A stretch of DNA of 64,000 nt from Ovis canadensis (taxonomy: Eukaryota > Chordata > Mammalia > Artiodactyla > Bovidae). The notes below the pieces were generated by a model. That model did not search any database. It was not told where the DNA came from and worked only from the letters and a program-made list of their open reading frames with translations. Positions 1 through 9,943 of the stretch are shown here, piece after piece. Made by a program: the position numbers and the translations under genes. Numbering within the stretch: position 1 is the first letter of the stretch; each line of letters starts with the position of its first letter. The stretch covers positions 44,969,001-45,033,000 of the forward strand of contig NC_091260.1 in NCBI RefSeq assembly GCF_042477335.2, written 5' to 3'.

Positions 1-57
1 CTGGGGCTCCTCCGCGGAATCCCAGGCCTGGCGCACACAGCGGGGAAAGTGCTCCAT
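1..57 (-). CDS. ORF A, copy 1, N-terminal 19 codons only
   Basis: The ATG at 55-57 reads leftward as MEHFPRCVRQAW... and is cut by the window edge. It is identical to the start of the complete copy at 7499-7894. A TATA box lies 50 bp upstream (105-112). The presence of this partial copy shows that the unit continues to the left. Function is unknown; see the complete copy. Confidence 0.5.
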   Translation of the reverse strand, partial: MEHFPRCVRQAWDSAEEPQ

Positions 58-1471
58 CGCTTCAGCGGGGAGAAGAGAAGTCTTCTGGGACCCCTTGCTT
101 ACGAATTTATAGTGTTCTGGGTTCTTAGGCGTCCAACCAGAGGCTTAGGGTGGGTGGTTGCAAATTGCTTCAGCAGGTGGGATCTGAGAAGATGAAGGGT
201 GAATTCAAACTTCTTGGGTGGAGTTCTTAGACTCTGAGTTGATTTTGTTGATTTGAGAGGATTAAAACTTTTGTTGTTTGTTTAAAGGAAATAGAGGTAC
301 AGGGGCTCTGTCAAGAAAAGCTATTTGGGAGGCTACTCTTATGAAAAGTATCCTAAATGCCTGTTATTTTTAGGTTCCTATGTCCATGGATTCTCAGGGC
401 TTTTTGCCTAGAAACAGAGTATCATTAGATTTTACCGAGATGACCAAATTGTGACCATCTTTGCATGAAACCACACTGCTGCTCAGACTTTCCTTTTGGT
501 CTTCAATTCTAAGACAAAATTGCTTCAGACTTTCAGCCAACAAGTAGAAGTGTCAGGGTCAAGATCTACAGATTTAGATGCAGACTGTTTGGTAGAAGAT
601 ACTCAGCTAGTTGTCTAACCTCTCGTGTCTTCATATTCTTACCTGGATGGTAGCTGAAGTTTACCATTTTAAAGGCAACTTTTTGGAGTAAATTCATTAA
701 CAAAGGTTATGTAATTAGATAGTCTCAGGCAAAATAACAAGTTGGCTATTACAGTTATTGTTATTTTCATTTTCATTCTTAATAGTATAATCATGGCTAT
801 TAAACAAAACATCAATCAATAGCAAACTCAAAACGTTGTCTTTTCCTGTGTTTAATAATCGTAGTGGTTTGCTTTTCCTTTCTAGTGTCAGATTTATAGT
901 GAAATTGCATCTCCTTATATCCTTTCTCAGATGTTTCAGACATTGTCTTGGCAAGCATGTCAGTGCATCCAAGCCTAGATGTCCTTGATCAGTCTTTTAT
1001 CTTCAACTTAACAAAGTCAGTTTAATTCAAAGCGTTTTAATCAAGTGTGTTTCCACAACCTGCCGTGAGCAAGGTGCTGTGATGGGTCCTGCACGCCGAC
1101 TTGTAGAACCCGCTCCTGCTTTGGCAGAGCTGAATTTTAAGGGAAGAGCATAGACAAGAGACCGTGAGGACACAGCTGAATCTTCTTCTCTTTGATAGTT
1201 GATTCTCTGCCAGGAAAGTAAACTCTAAAATGTTCCCCACTAAAGCCCATATTGTGCAGGAGCTGGAGGTGGGGGGAGGGGAAGTAGAAATAAAAGTGAG
1301 AAAGGAGATAGAGACAAAAAGGGAAGAGAATCAGAACCAAAAATGAGTAATAAGGAAATAAAGAGGATGGAAAATAATGGACAACACAAGAGGCAGGACG
1401 TTGGAAGCTCTGGTCAAGGCAGCCAAGAGTGCTAAGTTAAAGGGGTTCATTAGAGCAACTGACTTTGTTCT
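58..1471. other. No gene recognised (copy 1 spacer)
   Basis: AT-rich sequence follows the ORF A promoter. Only short stop-bounded frames are present, and I recognise no repeat family. It is identical to 7895-9308. Confidence 0.6.
105..112 (-). promoter_or_regulatory. TATA box of ORF A, copy 1
   Basis: The minus strand reads CACTATAAATTCG, about 50 bp before the ATG of ORF A. The same element occurs at 7942-7949. Confidence 0.5.
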
Positions 1472-1678
1472 TGTTGTTACTGCGTCTAGTCTGACTTTTT
1501 GAAACCCCATGGACTATATGTAGCCCACCAGGTTTCTCTGTCCACAGGTTTTACCCAGGCAAGGATACTGCAGTGAGTTGCCACTTCCTTCTTAATGAGA
1601 TCTTCTCAACCCAGAGATTGAACCCAAGTCTCCCTGTGTCCCAGATAGATTCTTTACCACTGAGTCGCCTGGGAAGCA
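1472..1678 (-). mobile_element. Bov-tA SINE
   Basis: A diverged, antisense Bov-tA. The minus strand carries the tRNA-like head (TTCCCAGGCGACTCAGTGG) and ends in the BovB-like tail. It is duplicated at 9309-9515. Confidence 0.85.
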
Positions 1679-1885
1679 ACTGACTTGGGGACATCTAATA
1701 AGGATATTCAAGGCTGAAAGCTCTGCTGGTCCAGGCTTAAGGGAAGGACAACAACACTGTCCTCTTTGAAGGCTCAGCGTGATGCTATTAGGCTCTGGTG
1801 GTGTGGAAACTTCCCAGAACTTTGTTTGAATACAAATGACAGCTACTTCCCCCACAGAGGTTAGCAGCAAGTAGCCTGTGTGATG

Positions 1886-2106
1886 GGGCTTCCCAGGTGG
1901 CCCAGTGGTAGAGAATCCACCCACCAATGCAGGAGCCACAGAGACTCCAATTAGATCTCTGGTGTAGGAAGCAACCCTGGAGGAGGAAATGGGAACCCAA
2001 TCCAGTATTCTTGTCTGGAAAAGTCCATGGACCCAGGAGCCTGGCAGTCTATAGTCCATTGGGTCACAAAGAGTCAGACACAACTGAAGAAATTCAGCAT
2101 GCACAC
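1886..2106 (+). mobile_element. Bov-tA SINE
   Basis: Starts with GGCTTCCCAGGTGGCCCAG and ends with GTCAGACACAACTGAAG, the typical Bov-tA head and tail. It lies about 200 bp from an opposite-strand Bov-tA. It is duplicated at 9723-9943. Confidence 0.9.
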
Positions 2107-3227
2107 AGGCACCTTTGAATAAAGAAAGAAAGGTGTCTAAAGTAGTAATGACCGACAAGTCAAGTTATTAATCCATGCATACAATGTGGTTCTTTGGAGG
2201 GAAATAATACTTGTTTCATTAATTTGCATGAGTATGTTTACATTTGTAAAACATAAAAACAGACTTCAAAATCTATCAATATAGTGACTCATCAGTTGGT
2301 AAGGGATAGGGTGTAAGTTTTATTTTCAATTTATAAGGTACTGTCCTATTTCACTTTAAAATAGTTACATTAAATATTTGATATTAAAATGTTTAGAGAT
2401 AGTTCAACAAGAAATAGAAGGATTCTAATGCCTATTCACGTTACCTTTCAAGCTACTACAGGTAACAGCCACGAAGAACTTATGATAAGCACTGTGCTGT
2501 GTCATTTTTCTTATCCCATTTATTTAAGTGCTATTATAAATTACATTTTATAAGTAAGAAAATATAGGGTTACAGAATTGAAGTCATATTGGGCATGAAG
2601 TGCTGATTAGCACATGATGGGATCTGTAATTTCCACTGGAAAGCTACACAGCTCTGCATGTTACTGTCACGTGGGCATTGCCCATTCTCCACAAAACTCT
2701 TTCTGGGTCCAACCTCTTAGCCCAGATATATTGATTCAGCATCTAGGAGGTCAAAGGTTTGGAACTTCATGTGTCTACTCTCAAGCGTTTTGTTGTCTGG
2801 AAGCCAGAGGGGTAGTCTGGGTTAATCCCTGACCCACAGGGGACAGGAACTTGGGTCTGAACCACCCCCAGAGCTGAGAGCCTGGGGGAATGCTCCACTT
2901 GAACTAGGATGAGAATTGTGTGGTGAGTGATGGTTCCCCATCATCTCTAACTTCAGCCCCCAGGAAGCTGAATACTGTAGATCAGGTGGCTGCGTGAGAC
3001 CCAGAAAAGCCATGAAAGACCGAGGTAGGCACTTGAGGAAGGAACTGCAGCAGAATGTTTCATAGGAAAGGCTCTGGAAAGTCTGCCCTCCCTCAGCCTT
3101 ATGGGTAGCTGTGCCTCAGTGCTTTCCCTTCCAACTTGCTTAGAAGCACGCCCTTCAAGCTTAGTTGCTATAGCCACTACCTGTCTAAGATTCAGCCTCT
3201 GGGTGTCTTTTAAAAATCATGTCTTGC
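2107..3227. other. Spacer with MIR-like and MER5-like remnants
   Basis: No gene seen. About 2475-2620 resembles a degraded MIR (ordered 'cccattt...ttataagtaagaaaat...gggttacagaattgaagtca' pieces). About 2690-2790 resembles a degraded MER5/hAT fragment (the 'attgattcagcatctaggaggtc' type). Both are old and weak. Duplicated at 9944-11064. Confidence 0.4.
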
Positions 3228-3520
3228 ACGGTCTTCCCTAGTGGTTCAGCAGTAAAGAATCTGCCTGCCAAGGCAGGAGACATGGATTCAAACTCTAATC
3301 TGCGAAGATCCTGCATGCTGTGGGAACAGCTAAGCCCTGGTGCCACAACCATTGAGTCCGTGCTCTTGAGCCCACATGCTGCAACTACTGAAGCTCAGAA
3401 GCCCTAGAGCTCATGCTCTGCAACAAGAGGAGCCATGGCAATGAGAAGCCCGCACCTGCCCCTGAAGAGTAGCCACCACTCACCACAAGGAGAGAAAAGC
3501 CAGCATAGCAACAAAGCAAT
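3228..3520 (+). mobile_element. CHR-type artiodactyl SINE
   Basis: Has a tRNA-Glu-like head (GTCTTCCCTAGTGGTTCAGCA). The body is the CHR type, with the ordered 'aagccctggtgccacaac', 'cccacatgctgcaactactgaagc' and 'aacaagaggagccatggcaatgagaagcc' segments, so it is not Bov-tA. Duplicated at 11065-11357. Confidence 0.8.
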
Positions 3521-4089
3521 AACAGTCAAGAAGTAATATGGTTTAAATACCATGCCTTCCATTTTATCTCTAAGAGCAGTATTGTTTGGAATTGTGCAGA
3601 TATGACTATCATTTACATTTTTTAATCTTGTATTGGCATACATGTCTGTTTTTAAGTACAATTTCTGCTTATGGAATTAGTACTCTGGCTCAAGAGTATT
3701 CCTGTTGAAATGTTTAATGTGTATTATACTGGCTTTCCAAAGATCCTTTCAAAATTTTTCTCAAAAGCTATGTTGGGGACTACTTCACCAATATTTGAAC
3801 AAATGAAACAGATTAATATAGGCCACCATGGTACTCAAGGTTATATATCATGGGTTCATTTTGTATTTCCTTAATCTTTTGGATCCCTGACCTGGGTCTC
3901 AGTTCTTTCAGCCAAAGACTCCCCCGTTCCAATACCACTTCCAGTCCTGACTCCACCCACCCAAATCAATTCACAAACAGAGAATAAGGAAGTATGTTTT
4001 AATCATTGTGCAAATTGGAATTAATGTAAGAAGTATGACAATTCTGAGTACATCAACAGGAAAGTTCCTTGATAGCATAGATTCCTAAA
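3521..4089. other. No gene recognised
   Basis: AT-rich spacer with no family recognised. Duplicated at 11358-11926. Confidence 0.5.
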
Positions 4090-4600
4090 GAGAGATTTCT
4101 TTTTTTCTAAGTTATGTTTTAATTGAAGGGTCATGTTTTAGAGAATTTTGTTGTTTTCTGCCAACTATCAACATGAATCGGCCATCGGTATACATATGTC
4201 CCGCCTTGGTCTGAACCTCCCTCCCATCTCTCTTGCCATCCCACCCCTCTAGATTTTTACAGAGCCCCAGTTTGAGTTCAGGGAGTTTGCAGCACATTCC
4301 CATTGGCTGTCTACTTTACATATGCTAATGTAAGTTTCCCTCTTACTTTTCCCATACAGCTCACTCTCTCCTCTCTCCCCCTGCCCTGTCAATAAATCTG
4401 TTCTCTCTGTCTGTTTCTCCATTGCTGCCCTGCAAATAAATTCATCAGCACCATCTTTCTAGATTCCATGTATATGCGCGTTAGTATAGATTTCTTTTTC
4501 ATTCAGACTGACTTCACTCTGAATAATAAGCTCTAAGTTCATCCACCTTATTAGACTAGACTCAAATGCGTTCCTTTTTATGGCTTTAGAGATTTCTAAT
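4090..4600 (-). mobile_element. L1 3' end fragment
   Basis: Antisense L1 3' terminal sequence of the artiodactyl type. Landmarks in order on the plus strand are 'catgaatcggccatcggtat', 'cacccctctagatttttacag', 'attgctgccctgcaaataaa' and 'actcaaatgcgttcctttttatgg'. It ends abruptly just before the GC-rich block with ORF B. Duplicated at 11927-12437. Confidence 0.85.
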
Positions 4601-4971
4601 TGAGAAGCCCGTCAATTATCCAAAAACGGAAGAAAAAAAAAGGAATGTTCTGCCCCACAGATATCTCCAGGCTCGTCCCAGAGAGAAGAGGAGCCGAGGG
4701 GAGAAGTCCCCTCCCCTCCCCCGCCCCCAGCACATTGGGCCTCCGCTGGGGTGACCCAGGCTCCAGTCCAGGGTGGTGACTGAAAGGGTGCTGTGCGCCA
4801 GACAGGAGGCTGCTATTCCTTTCCTTGCCGGGTTCCACCGGGTTTCAAGTCTCACTTTCCCGCAACCTCAAGGTGTGTGCGGTGGGGTGGGGTGGAGGGC
4901 CTCCTGGCCTCCTGGCGGCGATCTGGCCGCGGGTCTGGCAGCCTCCGCAGCTGCTGGCATCGGCTGGCTGT

Positions 4972-5304
4972 TCAGACCCTGCTGGGCCCGCCGCTGGGCG
5001 GCTTGGGCCTCTTCTTGACGGGACTGTCGCTCCATCCCGGACTAGCAGCCGGCTGGTGGCCTTGCGGCTCTCGCCAGCGTTTCTGGCCCATCTCGACGCG
5101 GAGACCGTCCGCGGGTCCGGGGCAAGCGTGGCGCGGCAGCCCACAGGCGCAGTAGTGCGCGTCCCCGCAGAACTCGGGGCTGAGGCAGGAGGGGCGGCTC
5201 AGCGCGGGGAAGTTATCCAGAGCCCAGGCCCAGGCCTGTTCTCGGTTCAGGCCCGGAGGCAAGGCGGGCTCGGGACGTGCCCTCCTGCAGCACTGCGCTT
5301 CCAT
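4972..5304 (-). CDS. ORF B, copy 1: unidentified 110-residue protein
   Basis: An uninterrupted frame from ATG 5302-5304 to TGA 4972-4974, starting MEAQCCRRARPE and ending PSGGPSRV. I do not recognise the protein. Visible features are a Cys-rich middle (CLSPEFCGDAHYCACGLPRHAC), an acidic-poor, basic C-terminus with SDSPVKKRPKPP (a possible proline-directed phosphosite next to a basic, NLS-like run), and no signal peptide or membrane segment. The start has a strong Kozak context (GCC-ATG-G) and lies about 80 bp downstream of a consensus TATA box. The frame stays open upstream to 5451 in this copy, but that extension crosses the TATA box and is absent in copy 2, so I use the internal ATG. High GC alone can keep frames open, so coding status is unproven. 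It is identical in copy 2. Confidence 0.45.
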   Translation of the reverse strand: MEAQCCRRARPEPALPPGLNREQAWAWALDNFPALSRPSCLSPEFCGDAHYCACGLPRHACPGPADGLRVEMGQKRWREPQGHQPAASPGWSDSPVKKRPKPPSGGPSRV

Positions 5305-5384
5305 GGCTTCAGCCTCCTCACCAGGCCCAGAGCTCAGTGGGTCTAAGCACAGGCGCGAATGACTGGGCTGGGTGAGGAGTGTGC

Positions 5385-5392
5385 CTTTTATA
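5385..5392 (-). promoter_or_regulatory. TATA box of ORF B, copy 1
   Basis: The minus strand reads GCACTATAAAAGGCAC, a consensus TATA box about 80 bp before the ORF B ATG. The tandem-duplication breakpoint falls within or just beside it, so the sequence upstream of this promoter differs from that of copy 2. Confidence 0.6.
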
Positions 5393-5400
5393 GTGCCGGC

Positions 5401-6285
5401 CGGTCCTGGTTTTGGGAAACCCGGGTGTTGATAGGTGGGATCCACACTCATTTGCCTTGCAAATTACCTCGGGGTCCCTGGGGACTGAGGAAATCACTAC
5501 ATCTTTCTGGGAGGGGCACGGAAGTTCTGAGTGGTTTTGGTGATTGGATTAAAGGTTAGGTTGCATAACATTTTGGATTTTCAAATTTCCAAAAGACCTC
5601 TAGAACTGCATATTCCAAAGCCTGCCAGTGCTTCTCCATAAGTGGGCTTATAAAGAACCCTGTGTTTCCATGAATTCAAGGGCTATTTCATTTATTTATC
5701 TAAGAATTTGAAATTACTACTGAAAAATGAAGATGACATGTAAAAGTAATGTCTTTATTTCCAGTTCTTATTGATTTCATTTCTCGCATACACTTTTGAA
5801 GAAATAAAGGACAAAGTAGAACATGAAAAGTACATTAATAGAGGCACAGCAGTAAATACCACACACAGCCCTGTCCTCACGTCCTCTGGTTATGTGCTGT
5901 ATGTTACAGGCTCCTGCCTTGCTGGAAATTTTGTAATTGAATCTGAAAAAATAAAATATCATCCTGTGTTCCAATAGGGGTGAAAAGAATACTTCTGTAA
6001 TTCCTTGGTACAGGTCAGGGTTACACACTGGTTGAGCCACCCCATGCACTGGGCGCAGGAGATGCACGGAATCCTGGCAAGGAAAGAGGAAAAGTTTGGC
6101 TTAGGTGCGATACCAGAAACTAGAAAGGTGAGTTGAAAGAATCCTAGGAAATAGCTCCCTGGGGAAGGAGCCCCCACTTTCAGACTCCTACTAGTTTAAT
6201 CCCAGTGACAGATTTGCCCTCAGAAGAATCACAGCAGTTGAGAAAATCTCAGAATGACGGTGTGAGTGTTTCTTACACTCCTACA
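5401..6285. other. Spacer; first 160 bp is a diverged homologue of 13238-13405
   Basis: No gene seen. About 5401-5560 aligns with 13238-13405 at clearly lower identity than the rest of the duplication; shared blocks include 'tttgccttgcaaattac', 'ctacatctttctgggagggg' and 'tctgagtggtttt'. The remainder is unremarkable and AT-rich. Confidence 0.6.
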
Positions 6286-6286
6286 T

Positions 6287-6482
6287 GAGCTTCCATGTTG
6301 GTTCACTAGTAAAGAACCTGCCTGCCAATGAGGGAGGTGCGCGTTTGATTTCTGGGTGAGAAAGATTCCCTGGAGAAGAGAATGGCAAGCCACTACAATA
6401 TTCTTGGCTGGAGAAATTCCATGGACAGGGGAGCCTGGCGGCCACAGTAGCATAGTCGGACATGATTTAGCAACCAAACAAG
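6287..6482 (+). mobile_element. Bov-tA SINE (diverged)
   Basis: Head 'gcttccatgttggttcactagtaaagaacc' and tail 'agtcggacatgatttagcaacc' in plus orientation. It falls outside the 1-5400 block and has no partner in the window. Confidence 0.8.
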
Positions 6483-7498
6483 GTCTTAAAGGTGGCCTGC
6501 ATTGTTCTCTCAGCTCCCCCATTTCACCCCCGGGTTTGGTGGAAACAGGAGTTCTGCTGCGATTGGTAATGAGAAGTCAGGAGCCTTGGCAAGTCGCCGG
6601 GTTGAAGTTAGGATGTAAAGGGAGCCAACCGCTCCAGAATCTGGCCGCAGAAATCCCTCCTCACGAAGCCAGTCTCGAGTTTTCGCTTGTCCGCGGCCCC
6701 AGCACCCTGGCTCCACGTCAGCTCGGACGTGCGAGCTGGAAATTGGGTTGGAGCGGCTCAGAGGAAGAAGGGACGCACCCAGGAAAGTGTCCGAGGGAGA
6801 CAGGAGCTCTGTGCTGCTGCGGTCCAGGCTTCTGGACGCATTTGGAGCGGCGACCTGCGCTGGGCGCCGGGGAGCCGCGTGCAGATGACCGGACGCCCCG
6901 CAGATGGACAGGAAGGGAAAGAGCGGGTCGAGCGAGCAGGAGCGTTTCCAGGGCGAAGCGGAGTTCTCAGGGCTGCCGGCTGCGCTGTGTGTGATCTCCT
7001 GGATCCTGGCAAGTTTGACCCAGTTTGACAACAGCTGTGTCGGCCCCCTGGCCACCTGGTGTGCCCAAGATATCCCACGACCCCCCCACCCCAGTTCAGC
7101 AAATCAGGGGACCGAGGGTCCCGCGGGAGAACTGAACCGGCCACCCCGCCCGCGCGCCTGGTCCTCCCCGAAAAGCCAAAGCAGCAGAAAGACGTTGGAA
7201 TTTGGTTAAGAGATTTACTTAACCATCAAGTAAGTAATAAAGATGCAATTTATGAGATAACAGAGAGATCCCCAAAAGCCTATGAAGAATCCTTCCACGA
7301 TTGCTCAACGGAGAGGTTTTCTTGTAACAGCATCTGTCGCAGGGAATCCTCCAACGAAGGGTCTCAGCGGAGAGGAGGGGTCCTAGGGACAAAGGCGACC
7401 TGAGAGACAACCTAGGGTCTTTCAGTCCAGCGCGTGGGGCGTCTGTTGGTGTCTCTCCAGATCAGCAAGAGGGCGATGCTCCGGAAGCATGTCCGGCG
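6483..7498. other. GC-rich block, no gene assigned
   Basis: A CpG-rich segment (about 6530-7190) with several overlapping open frames on both strands. The longer ones begin at GTG or TTG rather than ATG, and no TATA box or poly-A signal is placed to serve them. It lies just 3' of ORF A on the minus strand and could hold its 3' untranslated region; a weak AATAAA-like CATAAAT occurs at about 7250 on the minus strand. Confidence 0.4.
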
Positions 7499-7894
7499 TC
7501 AGAGGTCTCCGGTTTCAGACACTGGGTTCCTCCTGTGGCAAAATCGGATCAGGGAAACTTTCTGGGCGCGCGGCGTCCTCCTGTCCTGAGGGCGTCGGGA
7601 CTCCTGGCCGGGAGCGGGTGTGGTGTCTGGAGCCCAAGACTGGCCGTATCGCATGCAGGGGCTCTGTTCTCGGGGTCGGTGTTTGGGGCAATATAGGCGC
7701 AGAAGGCGGCAGGGAGCCGAAGGTTCTTCCCGATTGAAGTCCTCCTCGTCCGGAGAGAGTTCGCCCAGCGTAGGATAGCAAGGGAGCTGCCATTCCTTAG
7801 GGTTCACTGAGCGCAGGAGCTGCCGCACCTCTGGTTCCTGGGGCTCCTCCGCGGAATCCCAGGCCTGGCGCACACAGCGGGGAAAGTGCTCCAT
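7499..7894 (-). CDS. ORF A: unidentified 131-residue protein
   Basis: A complete frame from ATG 7892-7894 to TGA 7499-7501, starting MEHFPRCVRQAWDS. I do not recognise it. The N-terminal half is acidic and looks protein-like, with EEPQEPEVRQLL, a YPTLGELSPDEEDF stretch and scattered Trp and Cys. The C-terminal third is basic and Arg-rich (PQDRRTPRAQ). There is no signal peptide or membrane segment. The start has a good Kozak context (GCG-ATG-G). A TATA box (CACTATAAATTCG) sits about 50 bp upstream. The promoter string CACTATAAA and the start context GCTGAAGC-S-ATGGA are shared with ORF B, suggesting a common origin of the two 5' ends. A second copy is cut by the left window edge. It appears intronless within the ORF. 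Spurious openness in GC-rich DNA remains possible. Confidence 0.5.
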   Translation of the reverse strand: MEHFPRCVRQAWDSAEEPQEPEVRQLLRSVNPKEWQLPCYPTLGELSPDEEDFNREEPSAPCRLLRLYCPKHRPREQSPCMRYGQSWAPDTTPAPGQESRRPQDRRTPRAQKVSLIRFCHRRNPVSETGDL

Positions 7895-9308
7895 CGCTTC
7901 AGCGGGGAGAAGAGAAGTCTTCTGGGACCCCTTGCTTACGAATTTATAGTGTTCTGGGTTCTTAGGCGTCCAACCAGAGGCTTAGGGTGGGTGGTTGCAA
8001 ATTGCTTCAGCAGGTGGGATCTGAGAAGATGAAGGGTGAATTCAAACTTCTTGGGTGGAGTTCTTAGACTCTGAGTTGATTTTGTTGATTTGAGAGGATT
8101 AAAACTTTTGTTGTTTGTTTAAAGGAAATAGAGGTACAGGGGCTCTGTCAAGAAAAGCTATTTGGGAGGCTACTCTTATGAAAAGTATCCTAAATGCCTG
8201 TTATTTTTAGGTTCCTATGTCCATGGATTCTCAGGGCTTTTTGCCTAGAAACAGAGTATCATTAGATTTTACCGAGATGACCAAATTGTGACCATCTTTG
8301 CATGAAACCACACTGCTGCTCAGACTTTCCTTTTGGTCTTCAATTCTAAGACAAAATTGCTTCAGACTTTCAGCCAACAAGTAGAAGTGTCAGGGTCAAG
8401 ATCTACAGATTTAGATGCAGACTGTTTGGTAGAAGATACTCAGCTAGTTGTCTAACCTCTCGTGTCTTCATATTCTTACCTGGATGGTAGCTGAAGTTTA
8501 CCATTTTAAAGGCAACTTTTTGGAGTAAATTCATTAACAAAGGTTATGTAATTAGATAGTCTCAGGCAAAATAACAAGTTGGCTATTACAGTTATTGTTA
8601 TTTTCATTTTCATTCTTAATAGTATAATCATGGCTATTAAACAAAACATCAATCAATAGCAAACTCAAAACGTTGTCTTTTCCTGTGTTTAATAATCGTA
8701 GTGGTTTGCTTTTCCTTTCTAGTGTCAGATTTATAGTGAAATTGCATCTCCTTATATCCTTTCTCAGATGTTTCAGACATTGTCTTGGCAAGCATGTCAG
8801 TGCATCCAAGCCTAGATGTCCTTGATCAGTCTTTTATCTTCAACTTAACAAAGTCAGTTTAATTCAAAGCGTTTTAATCAAGTGTGTTTCCACAACCTGC
8901 CGTGAGCAAGGTGCTGTGATGGGTCCTGCACGCCGACTTGTAGAACCCGCTCCTGCTTTGGCAGAGCTGAATTTTAAGGGAAGAGCATAGACAAGAGACC
9001 GTGAGGACACAGCTGAATCTTCTTCTCTTTGATAGTTGATTCTCTGCCAGGAAAGTAAACTCTAAAATGTTCCCCACTAAAGCCCATATTGTGCAGGAGC
9101 TGGAGGTGGGGGGAGGGGAAGTAGAAATAAAAGTGAGAAAGGAGATAGAGACAAAAAGGGAAGAGAATCAGAACCAAAAATGAGTAATAAGGAAATAAAG
9201 AGGATGGAAAATAATGGACAACACAAGAGGCAGGACGTTGGAAGCTCTGGTCAAGGCAGCCAAGAGTGCTAAGTTAAAGGGGTTCATTAGAGCAACTGAC
9301 TTTGTTCT
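7895..9308. other. No gene recognised (copy 2 of 58-1471)
   Basis: The duplicated AT-rich spacer, identical by eye to copy 1. Confidence 0.6.
7942..7949 (-). promoter_or_regulatory. TATA box of ORF A, copy 2
   Basis: The minus strand reads ACACTATAAATTCG, about 50 bp upstream of the ORF A ATG. This leaves a predicted 5' leader of roughly 20 nt. Confidence 0.55.
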
Positions 9309-9515
9309 TGTTGTTACTGCGTCTAGTCTGACTTTTTGAAACCCCATGGACTATATGTAGCCCACCAGGTTTCTCTGTCCACAGGTTTTACCCAGGCAAG
9401 GATACTGCAGTGAGTTGCCACTTCCTTCTTAATGAGATCTTCTCAACCCAGAGATTGAACCCAAGTCTCCCTGTGTCCCAGATAGATTCTTTACCACTGA
9501 GTCGCCTGGGAAGCA
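9309..9515 (-). mobile_element. Bov-tA SINE (copy of 1472-1678)
   Basis: Same element as in copy 1, offset by 7,837 bp. Confidence 0.85.
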
Positions 9516-9722
9516 ACTGACTTGGGGACATCTAATAAGGATATTCAAGGCTGAAAGCTCTGCTGGTCCAGGCTTAAGGGAAGGACAACAACACTGTCCT
9601 CTTTGAAGGCTCAGCGTGATGCTATTAGGCTCTGGTGGTGTGGAAACTTCCCAGAACTTTGTTTGAATACAAATGACAGCTACTTCCCCCACAGAGGTTA
9701 GCAGCAAGTAGCCTGTGTGATG

Positions 9723-9943
9723 GGGCTTCCCAGGTGGCCCAGTGGTAGAGAATCCACCCACCAATGCAGGAGCCACAGAGACTCCAATTAGATCTCTGGT
9801 GTAGGAAGCAACCCTGGAGGAGGAAATGGGAACCCAATCCAGTATTCTTGTCTGGAAAAGTCCATGGACCCAGGAGCCTGGCAGTCTATAGTCCATTGGG
9901 TCACAAAGAGTCAGACACAACTGAAGAAATTCAGCATGCACAC
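9723..9943 (+). mobile_element. Bov-tA SINE (copy of 1886-2106)
   Basis: Same element as in copy 1, offset by 7,837 bp. Confidence 0.9.

Larger units (their letters stand above)
1..5400. repeat. Tandem duplication, copy 1 (right part)
   Basis: This stretch recurs at 7838-13237 with a constant offset of 7,837 bp. By eye I found only four substitutions: 2906 A/G, 2912 A/G, 4859 C/T and 5375 A/C (copy 1/copy 2). All interspersed repeats inside (two Bov-tA SINEs, a CHR SINE, an L1 3' end) are shared at the same places, so they predate the duplication. The left end of this copy lies outside the window. With a 7,837-bp period and a junction near 5400, copy 1 would begin about 2.4 kb before base 1. 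Confidence 0.97.

Noticed and set aside
1592-2158. 188-codon minus-strand frame (and its copy at 9429-9995)
   Set aside because: It runs through two Bov-tA SINEs; the peptide is translated SINE sequence.
4773-5346. Plus-strand frames opposite ORF B (up to 173 codons)
   Set aside because: Shadow frames in CpG-rich DNA, without a promoter on that strand. They change by substitution between the two copies at 4859/12696, while ORF B does not.
5305-5451. N-terminal extension of ORF B to 159 codons in copy 1
   Set aside because: The extension crosses the TATA box and is absent in copy 2, where a diverged upstream sequence closes the frame. The internal ATG with a good Kozak context is more likely.
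6510-7144. Long minus-strand frames in the GC-rich block next to ORF A
   Set aside because: The main frame begins at GTG, no TATA box or poly-A signal is placed for it, and overlapping frames on both strands are all open, as expected from base composition.
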